Source: Mycobacterium sp. NS-7484
GTDB lineage: Bacteria; Actinomycetota; Actinomycetes; Mycobacteriales; Mycobacteriaceae
Assembly: GCF_001953975.1 (NCBI RefSeq)
Contig: NZ_MBEJ01000088.1
Coordinates: 1-64,000, forward strand
DNA length: 64,000 nucleotides
Direction of reading: 5' to 3'
The notes below the pieces were generated by a model, which worked only from the letters and a program-made list of their open reading frames with translations, did not search any database and was not told where the DNA came from. Both the position numbers and the translations under genes were made by a program. Shown piece after piece: positions 52,728-60,753 of the stretch (positions are counted from its first letter, which is position 1; the number at the start of each line of letters is the position of its first letter).

Positions 52728-53765
52728 ATGCACGGGTCCAGCGGCGTCGCTCATCTCGCCGATCGTCATCCCACCGTCACACCGGAGAGGTTGGTCGCAC
52801 AGCTGATCCCGCCACCGACGTTCGCCGAGGTCAGCTTCGACAGTTACCGCCCGGATCCGGCCGAGCCGTCACAGGCCGCCGCGGTGCAATCCTGCCGCGA
52901 TTTCTGCGAGCAGGCAGCCGCCCGGCGGGCGGGAAAGAAGAAGCTGTTCGGTAAGCGCGAGGTGCTGCCCGGGGTCGGGTTGTATCTGGACGGCGGCTTC
53001 GGCGTCGGCAAGACCCACCTGCTGGCGTCGACGTATTACACCCTGTCGGGGGGCGAGGCTCCCACGGCATTCGCCACCTTCGGTGAGTTGACCCAGCTGG
53101 CCGGGGTGTTCGGCTACAACGAGTGCATCGACTTGCTCTCGGAGTACGTGGTGGTGTGCATCGACGAGTTCGAACTCGACGATCCCGGCAACACCACGCT
53201 GATCTCCCGGCTGCTGTCGGCTCTGGTGGAGCGCGGCGTGTCGATCGCGGCCACCTCCAACACCCTGCCCGAGCAGCTGGGTGAGGGCCGGTTCGCCGCC
53301 CAGGACTTCCTGCGGGAGATCAACACACTGGCCCAGATCTTCACCACCGTCCGGATCGAGGGGCCGGACTACCGGCACCGCGATCTGCCGCCGGCTCCCG
53401 AGCCGCTGTCCGACGGAGAGGTCGCCCAGCGGGCCGAGGCAGTCACCGGGGCAACCCTCGACGACTTCGATGCGCTGTGCGCGCACCTGGCCACCATGCA
53501 CCCGTCGCGGTATCACGCATTGATCGAGGGCGTCACCGAGGTGTTCATCACCGGCGTGCATCCGATCGAGGATCAGAGCGTCGCGCTGCGTCTGGTGGCG
53601 TTGACCGACCGGCTCTACGACGCGGGCATCCCGGTGCTCGCGTCGGGCACCAAGTTGGACACGATCTTCAGCCCGGAGATGGTGGCCGGCGGCTTCCGCA
53701 AGAAATACCTGCGGGCCACTTCGCGCCTCCTGGCACTCACGGCTGCGGCGCAGAAGACCGCCTAA
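52728..53765 (+). CDS. zapE: AFG1/ZapE-family ATPase
   Basis: A 345-residue AAA-type ATPase. The Walker A motif is GGFGVGKTHLLAS, the Walker B is VVVCIDEFELDDPG, and the sensor-like ATSNTLPEQLGEGRF and RKKYLRATSRL arginines follow. ZapE in proteobacteria affects Z-ring stability; the mitochondrial AFG1 aids protein quality control. The mycobacterial role is not established. TACGCT (52716-52721) lies seven bases before the ATG, so the transcript may be leaderless. The stop overlaps the GNAT gene end by four bases. Confidence 0.88.
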   Translation: MHGSSGVAHLADRHPTVTPERLVAQLIPPPTFAEVSFDSYRPDPAEPSQAAAVQSCRDFCEQAAARRAGKKKLFGKREVLPGVGLYLDGGFGVGKTHLLASTYYTLSGGEAPTAFATFGELTQLAGVFGYNECIDLLSEYVVVCIDEFELDDPGNTTLISRLLSALVERGVSIAATSNTLPEQLGEGRFAAQDFLREINTLAQIFTTVRIEGPDYRHRDLPPAPEPLSDGEVAQRAEAVTGATLDDFDALCAHLATMHPSRYHALIEGVTEVFITGVHPIEDQSVALRLVALTDRLYDAGIPVLASGTKLDTIFSPEMVAGGFRKKYLRATSRLLALTAAAQKTA

Positions 53766-54316
53766 ACCGGCCGAACCATCACGTAGTCGTTCTCGACCCC
53801 GGCGCCGAGCCGGAAGGTCTTGGTACCGCTGACCGTGAAACCGCTCTTGGTGTAGAAGCGTTGCGCCCGTTCGTTTTCCTGGTTCACGCCGAGCCAGACG
53901 CAGCGGGCACCGGCGTCGGCCGCGGCGTCCAGGGTCGCGGCCATCAAGGCGGTCGCGACACCGCCGCCGTGGCGATCGGGTAGCACGTAGATCTTGGACA
54001 ACTCCAGCGCGGGCCGCTGCGGCACGGCCCGCTGGACATCGGGGTCGTCGGGGACACCGTGAATCAGCATGGCGTAGCCGGTGATCCCCGGGCTTCGCGC
54101 GACGAGCACGATGCGGCCCGGGTCGGTGAGGTACGCGGCGAAGCGTTCCTCGGAGAGCGTCTCGGCGATGAATGCGGCGATGTTGTCGTCAGTTGCCGAC
54201 GGGGGACAGGCCAGCGGAAAGGTGGCGGCCGCGACGGCGGCGAGTTCGGGGAGGTCAGCAGCCTGCGCCCGGTTGACGATCAAGGCAGTGGGGTGCCCGG
54301 CTGCCACAGATTCCAC
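53762..54316 (-). CDS. GNAT-family N-acetyltransferase
   Basis: A 184-residue acetyltransferase. The GNAT motif B/A region reads ALELSKIYVLPDRHGGGVATALMAATLDAAADAGARCVWLGV, with the acetyl-CoA P-loop variant RHGGGVA. ENERAQRFYTKSGFTVSGTKTF is the typical C-terminal strand-helix. It looks like RimI/PaiA-type enzymes, and the substrate is unknown. GTG 54316 is the longest start and overlaps the upstream secreted-protein gene by 37 bases; a GTG nine bases in is possible. Confidence 0.86.
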   Translation of the reverse strand: MESVAAGHPTALIVNRAQAADLPELAAVAAATFPLACPPSATDDNIAAFIAETLSEERFAAYLTDPGRIVLVARSPGITGYAMLIHGVPDDPDVQRAVPQRPALELSKIYVLPDRHGGGVATALMAATLDAAADAGARCVWLGVNQENERAQRFYTKSGFTVSGTKTFRLGAGVENDYVMVRPV

Positions 54317-54819
54317 TGCGCCAGGTGCTTGCCCGAGCGGGTGTCGACCAATACCACGTTGGTGACCAGGGCGCGGTACACATCCCAGTAGACGTCGCCG
54401 TTGACCGTGGCGCCGGGAGGCGCGTTGCGCAGCGCCGCCTCAAGACGATTCGGCGCGTCGGTGTGCTTGGGCACGTACGCGTCGGCGTACGGAGTGACGC
54501 CGTTGAACGTGAAATCCAGAGCCATCTGGTACGGGTTGGGCGCCGCGATGGTGGTCACGGTGACCGGGGCGCGCCAGGGACTGCCCTGGGCGCGCCAGCG
54601 CGGTGAGCCGTTCCAGCCCCAGCCGGGCGGGACGTCGCTGGCGAGCACGTCGTGCACGGTGACATCGGCGACGAGGCCGTCGTTCTCGACGCGAAGCGTT
54701 TCACCGATCCGGCCGATGGGGGTTCCTTCGGCCGAAGCCGCCGGCGGGGCCACCACAGTGGCGACGGCCACCATCACGGCCGTGAACATGAACGCGAACC
54801 AGCGAGGCATGCCAGGCAT
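54280..54819 (-). CDS. Secreted MPT63/DUF1942-like protein
   Basis: A 179-residue exported protein. The N-terminal signal peptide runs FAFMFTAVMVAVATVVAPPAASA with cleavage near residue 30. The rest is a beta-sandwich-like domain with GETLRVENDGLVADVTVHDV and DVPPGWGWNGSPRWR, ending in VDTRSGKHLAQWNLW. It resembles the MPT63/immunoglobulin-like DUF1942 family; Rv2668 is the positional match. It has no cysteine. Function unknown. Either of two in-frame ATGs (54819, 54810) could be used. Confidence 0.75.
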   Translation of the reverse strand: MPGMPRWFAFMFTAVMVAVATVVAPPAASAEGTPIGRIGETLRVENDGLVADVTVHDVLASDVPPGWGWNGSPRWRAQGSPWRAPVTVTTIAAPNPYQMALDFTFNGVTPYADAYVPKHTDAPNRLEAALRNAPPGATVNGDVYWDVYRALVTNVVLVDTRSGKHLAQWNLWQPGTPLP

Positions 54820-54854
54820 GATCGCACAGACTGAAACGTGTTACAGCCGGTTGG

Positions 54855-55280
54855 TCACGACACCCAGGGACCGACGCCGCCGACCTTGTCGATCCGGATC
54901 CGGGTCAGCCACCCGGGCGGGGCGTCTTTCGGTGGAAACGGCACCCCGGGAGCGGCCAAGGTCTGGGCCAGCTCTTTGAGAAGTTCGGGTGCACCGCCCT
55001 CGACGACCCGGGCCGTGCCGTTGATCGCGAGGTACGGCCGCATCGCCTCGCCGACCCGGCCGGGGTCCAGGATGGTCACCGCCACCCGCGGGTCGCGACG
55101 GATGTTGCGGACCTTCTTGTGCTCGGAAAGGTGTGCGATGACGAGCTCGTCACCGTCCGGTGTGGATTGCAGCGCCACCCAGACCAGCGTGACCTGTGGA
55201 CTGCCATCGGGGTTCAGCGTGACCAGAGAGGCGTCGGCGCCTGCGCCGATCAATTCGCGTGCGGCGTCATTGAGTAACAC
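54855..55280 (-). CDS. PPOX-class flavin/F420-binding oxidoreductase
   Basis: A 141-residue split-barrel protein of the pyridoxamine-phosphate-oxidase/F420-dependent family. Marks are SLVTLNPDGSPQVTLVWVAL, DELVIAHLSEHKKVRNIRRDPRVAVTILDP and YLAINGTARVVEGG. Mycobacteria have many such proteins using F420, FMN or haem breakdown products; the cofactor here cannot be told by eye. GTG 55280 is the start, with AAGGA three bases before it. It follows clpC2 on the same strand after 24 bases and is probably co-transcribed. Confidence 0.85.
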   Translation of the reverse strand: MLLNDAARELIGAGADASLVTLNPDGSPQVTLVWVALQSTPDGDELVIAHLSEHKKVRNIRRDPRVAVTILDPGRVGEAMRPYLAINGTARVVEGGAPELLKELAQTLAAPGVPFPPKDAPPGWLTRIRIDKVGGVGPWVS

Positions 55281-55304
55281 CTTTCCTTGTACAGTCGCGC
55301 GGCG

Positions 55305-56054
55305 TCATTCATTCCCTGGGGTCTCCTGACTTTTCGTCATGAACGGGGCCAGGGCAGCGGCCAGTTCGGTCTCGAACCGGGCGGGGTCGGCGCCGAGTCG
55401 GTGCAACGGACCGTCTTGGTCCTCGGCTTCGGCCAGCGCAAGCAGGATGTGTTCGGTGCCGACGTAGTTGTGCCCCAGCCGAAGCGCTTGGCGGAAGGTC
55501 AGTTCCAGGGCCTTCTTGGCCGCGCCGTTGAACGGGATCAGCGCCGGGACCGCGCCGGTGGGCGGCGGCAGCGTGATGACGGCGCGGGCGGCCTCGGCGG
55601 TGATGCCCTGCCCGGCAAGGAGTTTGGCGGCCAGGCCGTCCGGTTCGGCGAACAGCGCCAGAAGCAGGTGGTCGGGGGTGATCTCGGAATTGCCGGCGTC
55701 GTGGGCGGTGTTCTGGGAGACCACGACGACGTTGCGGGCCCGCGGCGTGAACCGGCCGAAACCGGCGTTGGGATCGAGGGTGGACGGATCGAAATCGGGA
55801 ACCTTCGGCACGAAGCGTTTCTGGGCAGCCTGTTTGGTGACGCCCATGGCCTTGCCGATGTCGGTCCAGGAGGCACCCGAGCGTCGGGCCTGGTCGACGA
55901 AATGTCCGATGAGGTGGTCAGCGATCTCACCGAGGGCGTCGGCGGCGATCACCGCGTCGATCAATTGCTCGAGAGGTTCGGTGTGCGCTTTCTTGATGGC
56001 GCCGATGAGGTCGTCGAGGCGGACGGGGTTGGTGATGGTGACGGGTTGGCTCAT
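55305..56054 (-). CDS. clpC2: ClpC2, Clp-N-domain protein with helix-turn-helix
   Basis: A 249-residue ClpC-like protein without ATPase modules (Rv2667 type, 252). Residues about 1-80 form a helical part with a helix-turn-helix-like segment (GASWTDIGKAMGVTKQAAQKRF). Residues about 90-240 hold a double Clp-N repeat (FTPRARNVVVVSQNTAHDA; GTEHILLALAEAED). From recalled work, mycobacterial ClpC2 binds ClpC1-directed antibiotics such as cyclomarin and represses its own gene. Two 19-bp palindromes directly upstream fit autoregulation. The ATG is almost on the operator, so a leaderless mRNA is possible. Confidence 0.9.
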   Translation of the reverse strand: MSQPVTITNPVRLDDLIGAIKKAHTEPLEQLIDAVIAADALGEIADHLIGHFVDQARRSGASWTDIGKAMGVTKQAAQKRFVPKVPDFDPSTLDPNAGFGRFTPRARNVVVVSQNTAHDAGNSEITPDHLLLALFAEPDGLAAKLLAGQGITAEAARAVITLPPPTGAVPALIPFNGAAKKALELTFRQALRLGHNYVGTEHILLALAEAEDQDGPLHRLGADPARFETELAAALAPFMTKSQETPGNE

Positions 56055-56055
56055 G

Positions 56056-56102
56056 CGTCAACCCTAGGTTGACGTCGATGGATCGTCAACCGCAAGTTGA
56101 CG
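56056..56102. promoter_or_regulatory. Twin 19-bp palindromic operators upstream of clpC2
   Basis: CGTCAACC-CTA-GGTTGACG (56056-56074) and CGTCAAC-CGCAA-GTTGACG (56084-56102) have centres 28 bases apart. The first begins one base from the clpC2 ATG. Shared outer arms CGTCAAC/GTTGACG imply one dimeric regulator bound twice, most simply ClpC2 itself. The divergent kinase gene starts 65 bases beyond. Confidence 0.75.
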
Positions 56103-56166
56103 GCTGGGCTGGCCGGGGTGACGGTGTCGCAACGTCCGTGTGCGCGGATCGGGCAAGATAACGCCG

Positions 56167-57564
56167 GTGAATCTCGAAGAGCGTGTGCTGCGGCTGCTGC
56201 GCCCCGTGCTGCGGCCGGTGATGCGGGTGCTGTCGTTGCGCACCATCGTCATCGTGGCCGCGCTGTCGGTGGTGGTCACGGTCATCACGCTCGGAACCTG
56301 GGTGTGGATCGGCGTCACCAACGACCAGTACAGCCAGCTGGACCGCCGCCTGGATTCGTTGAGCAGCCTCGGTGACGTGAGCACGCTGCTCACCGCCACC
56401 AAACCGGGCTCGGCGGACACGGCGATGCCCGACGACGGCGGCCTGGTGCGTACCGCCCACATCGGCGGCGTCAGCGTCTCGGTGCCCAGTGACATCGTCT
56501 TGCCCAGGTTGGAGAACGGTTACGCCAACACCACGATCGACGGCGTCGAGTATCGGGTGCGCACGTTCACCGCCGGGCCGGCCACGATCGCATTGGGCGC
56601 ACCACTGGCCGAGACGCAGCGCCGGATCGACGAACTGCATCTGCGGGTGCTGTTGATCTGTGCCGGTGTCATCGGCAGCACGGTCGTGGTGGGTTGGATG
56701 ATCTCCCTGGTGATGATCACGCCGTTCCGTCTGCTGGCGCAGCAGGCCCGCGCCATCAACGCCCAGTCCAAGCCCGACGAGGTGCAGGTGCGCGGCGTGC
56801 GCGAGGCCGTGCAGATCGCCGAGGCGGTCGAGGGCATGCTGGCGCGCATCGGCAATGAACAGGAACGCACCAAGGCTGCGCTGGAGTCGGCCCGCGATTT
56901 CGCCGCGGTGGCCTCCCACGAGTTGCGGACTCCGTTGACGGCCATGCGTACCAACCTCGAAGTGCTCTCGACGCTGGACATGACCCCCGAGCAGCGCCAG
57001 GAGGTGATCGCCGACGTGATGCGCACCCAGAGCCGTATCGAGGGCACGCTGACCGCGTTGGAGCGATTGGCGCAGGGCGAGCTGACCACGGTCGAGGATT
57101 TCGTGCCGATGGATGTGACCGAGTTGCTCGACCGTGCCGCGCACGATGCACTGCGTACCTATCCGGGCCTGCGGGCCACCCTGCTGCCCTCGCCGACGGT
57201 GTTGATGCTCGGTATGCCGGCCGGCCTGCGGCTGGTGATCGACAATGCGATCGCCAACGCCGTCAAGCATGGTGGCGCCACCGAGATCCGGCTCAGCGCA
57301 GTCAGTTCGGCCGATGATGTGCAGATCGTGGTCGATGACAACGGGTCCGGCGTACCCGAGTCCGAGCGGGCCGAGGTGTTCGAGCGGTTCGCCCGTGGCT
57401 CCACCGCGTCCCGGTCCGGATCGGGGCTGGGGTTGGCGCTGGTGGCGCAGCAGGCCGAATTGCACGGCGGGACAGCCGCTTTGGTGGAGAGCCCACTCGG
57501 CGGCGCGCGGCTGTTGCTGAGGTTGCCGCTGACCCAGGGGCGGATGGACGACGCGCCGTTCTGA
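56167..57564 (+). CDS. PrrB-like sensor histidine kinase without an adjacent response regulator
   Basis: A 465-residue kinase strongly resembling PrrB. Two membrane helices (about 28-50 and 160-185) flank a 110-residue external sensor. HAMP, DHp and HATPase domains follow. His251 lies in ASHELRTPLTAMRTN. The N box DNAIANAVKHGG, G1 DDNGSGVPE, F VFERFARG and G2 GSGLGLALV are intact. The true PrrB lies beside prrA; here the neighbours are clpC2 and a GntR gene, so this is an orphan paralogue. GTG 56167 is chosen as start. Its spacer holds the clpC2 operators. Confidence 0.88.
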   Translation: MNLEERVLRLLRPVLRPVMRVLSLRTIVIVAALSVVVTVITLGTWVWIGVTNDQYSQLDRRLDSLSSLGDVSTLLTATKPGSADTAMPDDGGLVRTAHIGGVSVSVPSDIVLPRLENGYANTTIDGVEYRVRTFTAGPATIALGAPLAETQRRIDELHLRVLLICAGVIGSTVVVGWMISLVMITPFRLLAQQARAINAQSKPDEVQVRGVREAVQIAEAVEGMLARIGNEQERTKAALESARDFAAVASHELRTPLTAMRTNLEVLSTLDMTPEQRQEVIADVMRTQSRIEGTLTALERLAQGELTTVEDFVPMDVTELLDRAAHDALRTYPGLRATLLPSPTVLMLGMPAGLRLVIDNAIANAVKHGGATEIRLSAVSSADDVQIVVDDNGSGVPESERAEVFERFARGSTASRSGSGLGLALVAQQAELHGGTAALVESPLGGARLLLRLPLTQGRMDDAPF

Positions 57565-57574
57565 ACCGGTGCGC

Positions 57575-58240
57575 TCAGCAGTCCTGCGCCGGTGTGTGAG
57601 CCAGGAGTTCGTCGAGAAAGCCTGCGGCTTCGCGTCCGGCTCTCTCGACATCGCCGTCGGCGATCGCCTCGACCAACTCGGTGTGCGGGAACATCATCCC
57701 GTGCGGGGCGGCACTCGTTGTCGCGACGCTGGCGGTGATCGCCTCCAGAAGCCCGCGGTAGATCTCGATGAGCACCGGGTTGTGCGATGCGCGCACGACC
57801 GCGAGATGGAACTCGGTGTCGGACTGGGTGAACTGCTCGTGATCGGTGGTGGCGGTGTGGGCCAGTAGGGCGCGCAGGTCGGCGACGTCGTCGTCGGTCC
57901 GGGCCACCGCGGCCAGGCGAGCGCCCTCCACCTCGAGGCAGCGCCGGACCTGCAACACGTCGCGCAGTTCAGAACCGCACAGCCGGCGCAGCGCGGCCGA
58001 TACCTCGCTGGTGGCACGCACGTAGGTGCCGTCGCCCTGCCGCACCTCGAAGATTCCGTTGTGGGCCAGGGCGCGGACGGCTTCGCGGACGGTGTTGCGG
58101 CCGACGCCGAGGGCCTCGACCAATGAGGCCTCGGTCGGGATCCGGCTGTCCACCGGCCATTCGCCGGAGGTGACCAGGGTGCGCAGCTGCTCGATCACCT
58201 GATCGACCAGGCCGGTGCGTCGCGTTGTGGCGAGCGGCAC
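57575..58240 (-). CDS. GntR-family (FadR subfamily) transcription regulator
   Basis: A 221-residue regulator. An N-terminal winged helix (about 8-75) has IPTEASLVEALGVGRNTVREAVRALAHNGIFEVRQGDGTYV. A C-terminal FCD ligand-binding domain (about 90-215) includes DTEFHLAVVRASHNP and the His segment FPHTELVEAI. Metal-binding Asp/His positions of FCD domains appear present. AAAGGA lies before GTG 58240. It is divergent from a CynX/NimT permease, which is its likely target; a palindrome lies in the 47-base spacer. Confidence 0.9.
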   Translation of the reverse strand: MPLATTRRTGLVDQVIEQLRTLVTSGEWPVDSRIPTEASLVEALGVGRNTVREAVRALAHNGIFEVRQGDGTYVRATSEVSAALRRLCGSELRDVLQVRRCLEVEGARLAAVARTDDDVADLRALLAHTATTDHEQFTQSDTEFHLAVVRASHNPVLIEIYRGLLEAITASVATTSAAPHGMMFPHTELVEAIADGDVERAGREAAGFLDELLAHTPAQDC

Positions 58241-58270
58241 TCAAAAATCCTTTCATCCAATCATGGGATG

Positions 58271-58282
58271 TATGGCACCATA
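58271..58282. promoter_or_regulatory. Candidate GntR operator
   Basis: TATGG-CA-CCATA, perfect five-base arms, lies five bases before the permease GTG and 31 bases before the GntR start. The size and the ATGG/CCAT arms suit FadR-type operators. Confidence 0.45.
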
Positions 58283-58287
58283 GCCGA

Positions 58288-59538
58288 GTGAACCGGCGTC
58301 TATCCAGCGAATCGCGGAACAGTTACGAACACGATCTGGAACTCGAACTGGACGGCGCCGTAGAGGTCCGCCCGGCAACGATGGCGGCCGGCGGCGCGCT
58401 GCTGGTCGTGGCGGTGATCCTGACCGCACTGAACCTGCGCCCGGCGATCACCAGCATCGGGCCCGTCCTCGGCGAGATGCGCGAGTCGCTCGGCGCCTCG
58501 GCGGTCTGGGCCGGGGTGCTCACCACCATGCCCGGGCTGTGTTTTGCCGCGGCCGGTCTGGCTGCTCCCTGGCTGGCCCGTCGGATCGGCCTGGGGCGCG
58601 CCATCTCGATCGCGCTGGTCATCCTCAGTGTCGGCCTCGTCATCCGCGTGCTCGACGGCCCCTACGTGGTGATCGGCGGAACCCTGGTGGCAACGGCGGG
58701 TATCGCGCTGGTCAACGTCCTGATCCCGGTGGTGATCAAGGGCTCCTTCCCGGCCCGGATCGGTCTGATGACCGGTGTGTACACCGCGGCCCTGCAGGGT
58801 GGTGGGGCGCTCGGATCGGCGGTCACGCCGCCGCTGGAGCCGCTGCTCGGCGGCTGGCGGGGAGCGTTGGGATCGTGGGCGGCGGTGGCCGTTGTCGCGC
58901 TGCTGTTCTGGCTTGTGGGAGCGCGCGCAATCAGCTCGGCCCGCGCCGCGGAATCGGCAGGTACGGCCCGCCGATCCCTGCTGCGTAACCCGCTGGCCTG
59001 GACGGTCACCCTGTTCTTCGGCTGCCAGTCTTTCCTGGCGTACATCGTGATGGGCTGGCTGCCCGAGGTGTTCATCGACAACGGGGTCGACAAGACCGAC
59101 GCCGGCCTGCTGGTCGGGCTGGTGTCGATCTTGGCGGTTCCGATCAGCCTGATCGTGCCGCCGCTGGCGGCCAAGCAGAAGCACCAGAGTGGGTGGATCA
59201 TCGGACTCGGCCTGATCGGCATGGTCGGCATGATCGGCCTGCTCGTCGATCCGGGCGCGGCGCCCCTGCTGTGGAGCCTGTTGGTCGGTATCGGGATGAG
59301 CGTGTTCTCCATGGCGCTGACGGTGATCGCGCTACGGGCACGCAACGCCGAGGACACCGCGCAGTTGTCCGGTATGGCGCAAGGCTTCGGCTATCTGCTG
59401 GCCGGTGTGGGCCCGTTCCTGTTCGGTCTGCTGCACGAGCTGACCGGTAGCTGGACCGCTCCGTGGGCGATGGCGCTGGCCGTCTACCTCGTGCAGATGG
59501 TGGCCGGGGCGCTCTCGGGCCGTCACCGCTACGTCTGA
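58288..59538 (+). CDS. MFS transporter of the CynX/NimT family
   Basis: A 416-residue permease with twelve membrane helices. The family signature LTALNLRPAITSIGPVLGEM near the first helix and the TMPGLCFAAAGLAAPWLARRIG loop are typical of CynX/NimT (cyanate, 2-nitroimidazole) transporters. The substrate cannot be told. An acidic 30-residue N-terminus precedes the first helix. GTG 58288 has no Shine-Dalgarno and may start a leaderless mRNA. It is divergent from, and probably regulated by, the GntR gene. Confidence 0.88.
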   Translation: MNRRLSSESRNSYEHDLELELDGAVEVRPATMAAGGALLVVAVILTALNLRPAITSIGPVLGEMRESLGASAVWAGVLTTMPGLCFAAAGLAAPWLARRIGLGRAISIALVILSVGLVIRVLDGPYVVIGGTLVATAGIALVNVLIPVVIKGSFPARIGLMTGVYTAALQGGGALGSAVTPPLEPLLGGWRGALGSWAAVAVVALLFWLVGARAISSARAAESAGTARRSLLRNPLAWTVTLFFGCQSFLAYIVMGWLPEVFIDNGVDKTDAGLLVGLVSILAVPISLIVPPLAAKQKHQSGWIIGLGLIGMVGMIGLLVDPGAAPLLWSLLVGIGMSVFSMALTVIALRARNAEDTAQLSGMAQGFGYLLAGVGPFLFGLLHELTGSWTAPWAMALAVYLVQMVAGALSGRHRYV

Positions 59539-59540
59539 GC

Positions 59541-59557
59541 CACAAGTTTCACTTGTG
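59541..59557. promoter_or_regulatory. CACAA-N7-TTGTG motif upstream of the TDT permease
   Basis: CACAA-GTTTCAC-TTGTG; the arms pair over seven bases (CACAAGT/ACTTGTG). It lies 58 bases before the permease start, in the 76-base gap after the MFS gene. The same 17-bp pattern recurs upstream of the lysR gene. Confidence 0.6.
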
Positions 59558-59614
59558 AGGCCACAAGATCGTGGTGCCTACCGGTGACCGGTCGCAGCCA
59601 CCACCCTTGACGGT

Positions 59615-60751
59615 GTGACGACCTACACCGCCGCCTACACAGCCGAGAGGCCGTTCCATACCGCCCTGGTGGCCGAGCCCGACACGGCCGGTTCGGTATT
59701 GCGCCACATCACGCCGAACTGGTTTGCCTCGGTCATGGGCACCGGCATCGTCGCGACGGCCGCGGTCACCCTCCCGCTGCACGTGCCTGGGCTGCATGAA
59801 TTCGCCACGGCGGTCTGGATTCTCGCCGGCGCCGTGCTGGTGGCCCTGGCCATCGCGTTCGCCGCCCACTGGATCCGTCACCGCGAACAGGCGAAAGCCT
59901 ATGCCGGACACCACGTGATGGGTCAGTTCTACGGGGCTCCGGCCATGGCGCTGCTCACCGTGGGCGCGGGTGCGTTGCTGCTCGGGCCCGCGCTGCTCGG
60001 TGAGTCCCTGGCCGTGGTGCTCGACGTGGGACTGTGGACCGCGGGCACGCTCTTGGGATTGGTTGTCAGCCTGTGGCTTCCGTTCGCCATGATCACCCGC
60101 ACAGATCGCGCCGGTGTCGCCGCGGTGCCGGCCTGGATGATGCCGGTGGTCTCACCCATGGTCTCCGCCTCCACCGGCGCGCTGCTGCTGTCACACCTCG
60201 GCCCCGGGCAGGCGGGGATGACGCTGTTGGTGGCGTGCTACGCGATGTTCGGGCTGAGCCTGCTGGCCGGGCTGATCACCACCACGATGGTGTACTCGCG
60301 CCTCATGCACTCCGGGCTCAGTCAGGTGCAGGCGATCCCCACCGTGTGGATCGTGCTCGGTGTCGTGGGTCAGTCGATCACCGCGGCCAACCTGCTCGGC
60401 GCACACGCCGGTGCAGTGCTCACCGACACTGCCGCGGTGTCGGCGCTGCACGCCTTCGGCATCGTCTACGGGCTGGTGATGGCGGGTTTCGGGGCGTTCG
60501 TGTTCTGCTTGGCCGTGGCGCTGACGGTGCACGGCGCACGCCGCGGGCTGAAGTTCAGCCTCACGTGGTGGAGCTTCACCTTCCCGGTCGGCACCTGCGT
60601 GACGGGGGCGTCCGCGCTGGGCGCGGCCACCGGTGCGGTGGCGATCTGCTGGCTGGCGGTCGCGCTGTACGTGCTGCTGCTGGGCGCGTGGGCGACGGTC
60701 GCCACCAACACCGTGCGCGGGGTGCGGACCGGGCAGCTTCTGCGCGGGTGA
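59615..60751 (+). CDS. TDT-family (TehA/SLAC1-like) transporter
   Basis: A 378-residue protein with ten membrane helices. The family start LRHITPNWFASVMGTGIVATAAVTLP is followed by GQFYGAPAMALLTVGAGALLLGP and WWSFTFPVGTCVTGASALG. TDT members include tellurite-resistance TehA, dicarboxylate and sulfite exporters and SLAC1 anion channels, so an anion is the likely substrate. GTG 59615 is used. The convergent lysR gene ends three bases after it, and both genes carry the same upstream motif. Confidence 0.88.
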   Translation: MTTYTAAYTAERPFHTALVAEPDTAGSVLRHITPNWFASVMGTGIVATAAVTLPLHVPGLHEFATAVWILAGAVLVALAIAFAAHWIRHREQAKAYAGHHVMGQFYGAPAMALLTVGAGALLLGPALLGESLAVVLDVGLWTAGTLLGLVVSLWLPFAMITRTDRAGVAAVPAWMMPVVSPMVSASTGALLLSHLGPGQAGMTLLVACYAMFGLSLLAGLITTTMVYSRLMHSGLSQVQAIPTVWIVLGVVGQSITAANLLGAHAGAVLTDTAAVSALHAFGIVYGLVMAGFGAFVFCLAVALTVHGARRGLKFSLTWWSFTFPVGTCVTGASALGAATGAVAICWLAVALYVLLLGAWATVATNTVRGVRTGQLLRG

Positions 60752-60753
60752 TC

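Noticed and set aside
56086..57651. A 521-codon minus-strand frame opposite the histidine kinase
   Set aside because: The kinase motifs on the plus strand are complete; the antisense frame is low-complexity His/Gln/Arg.
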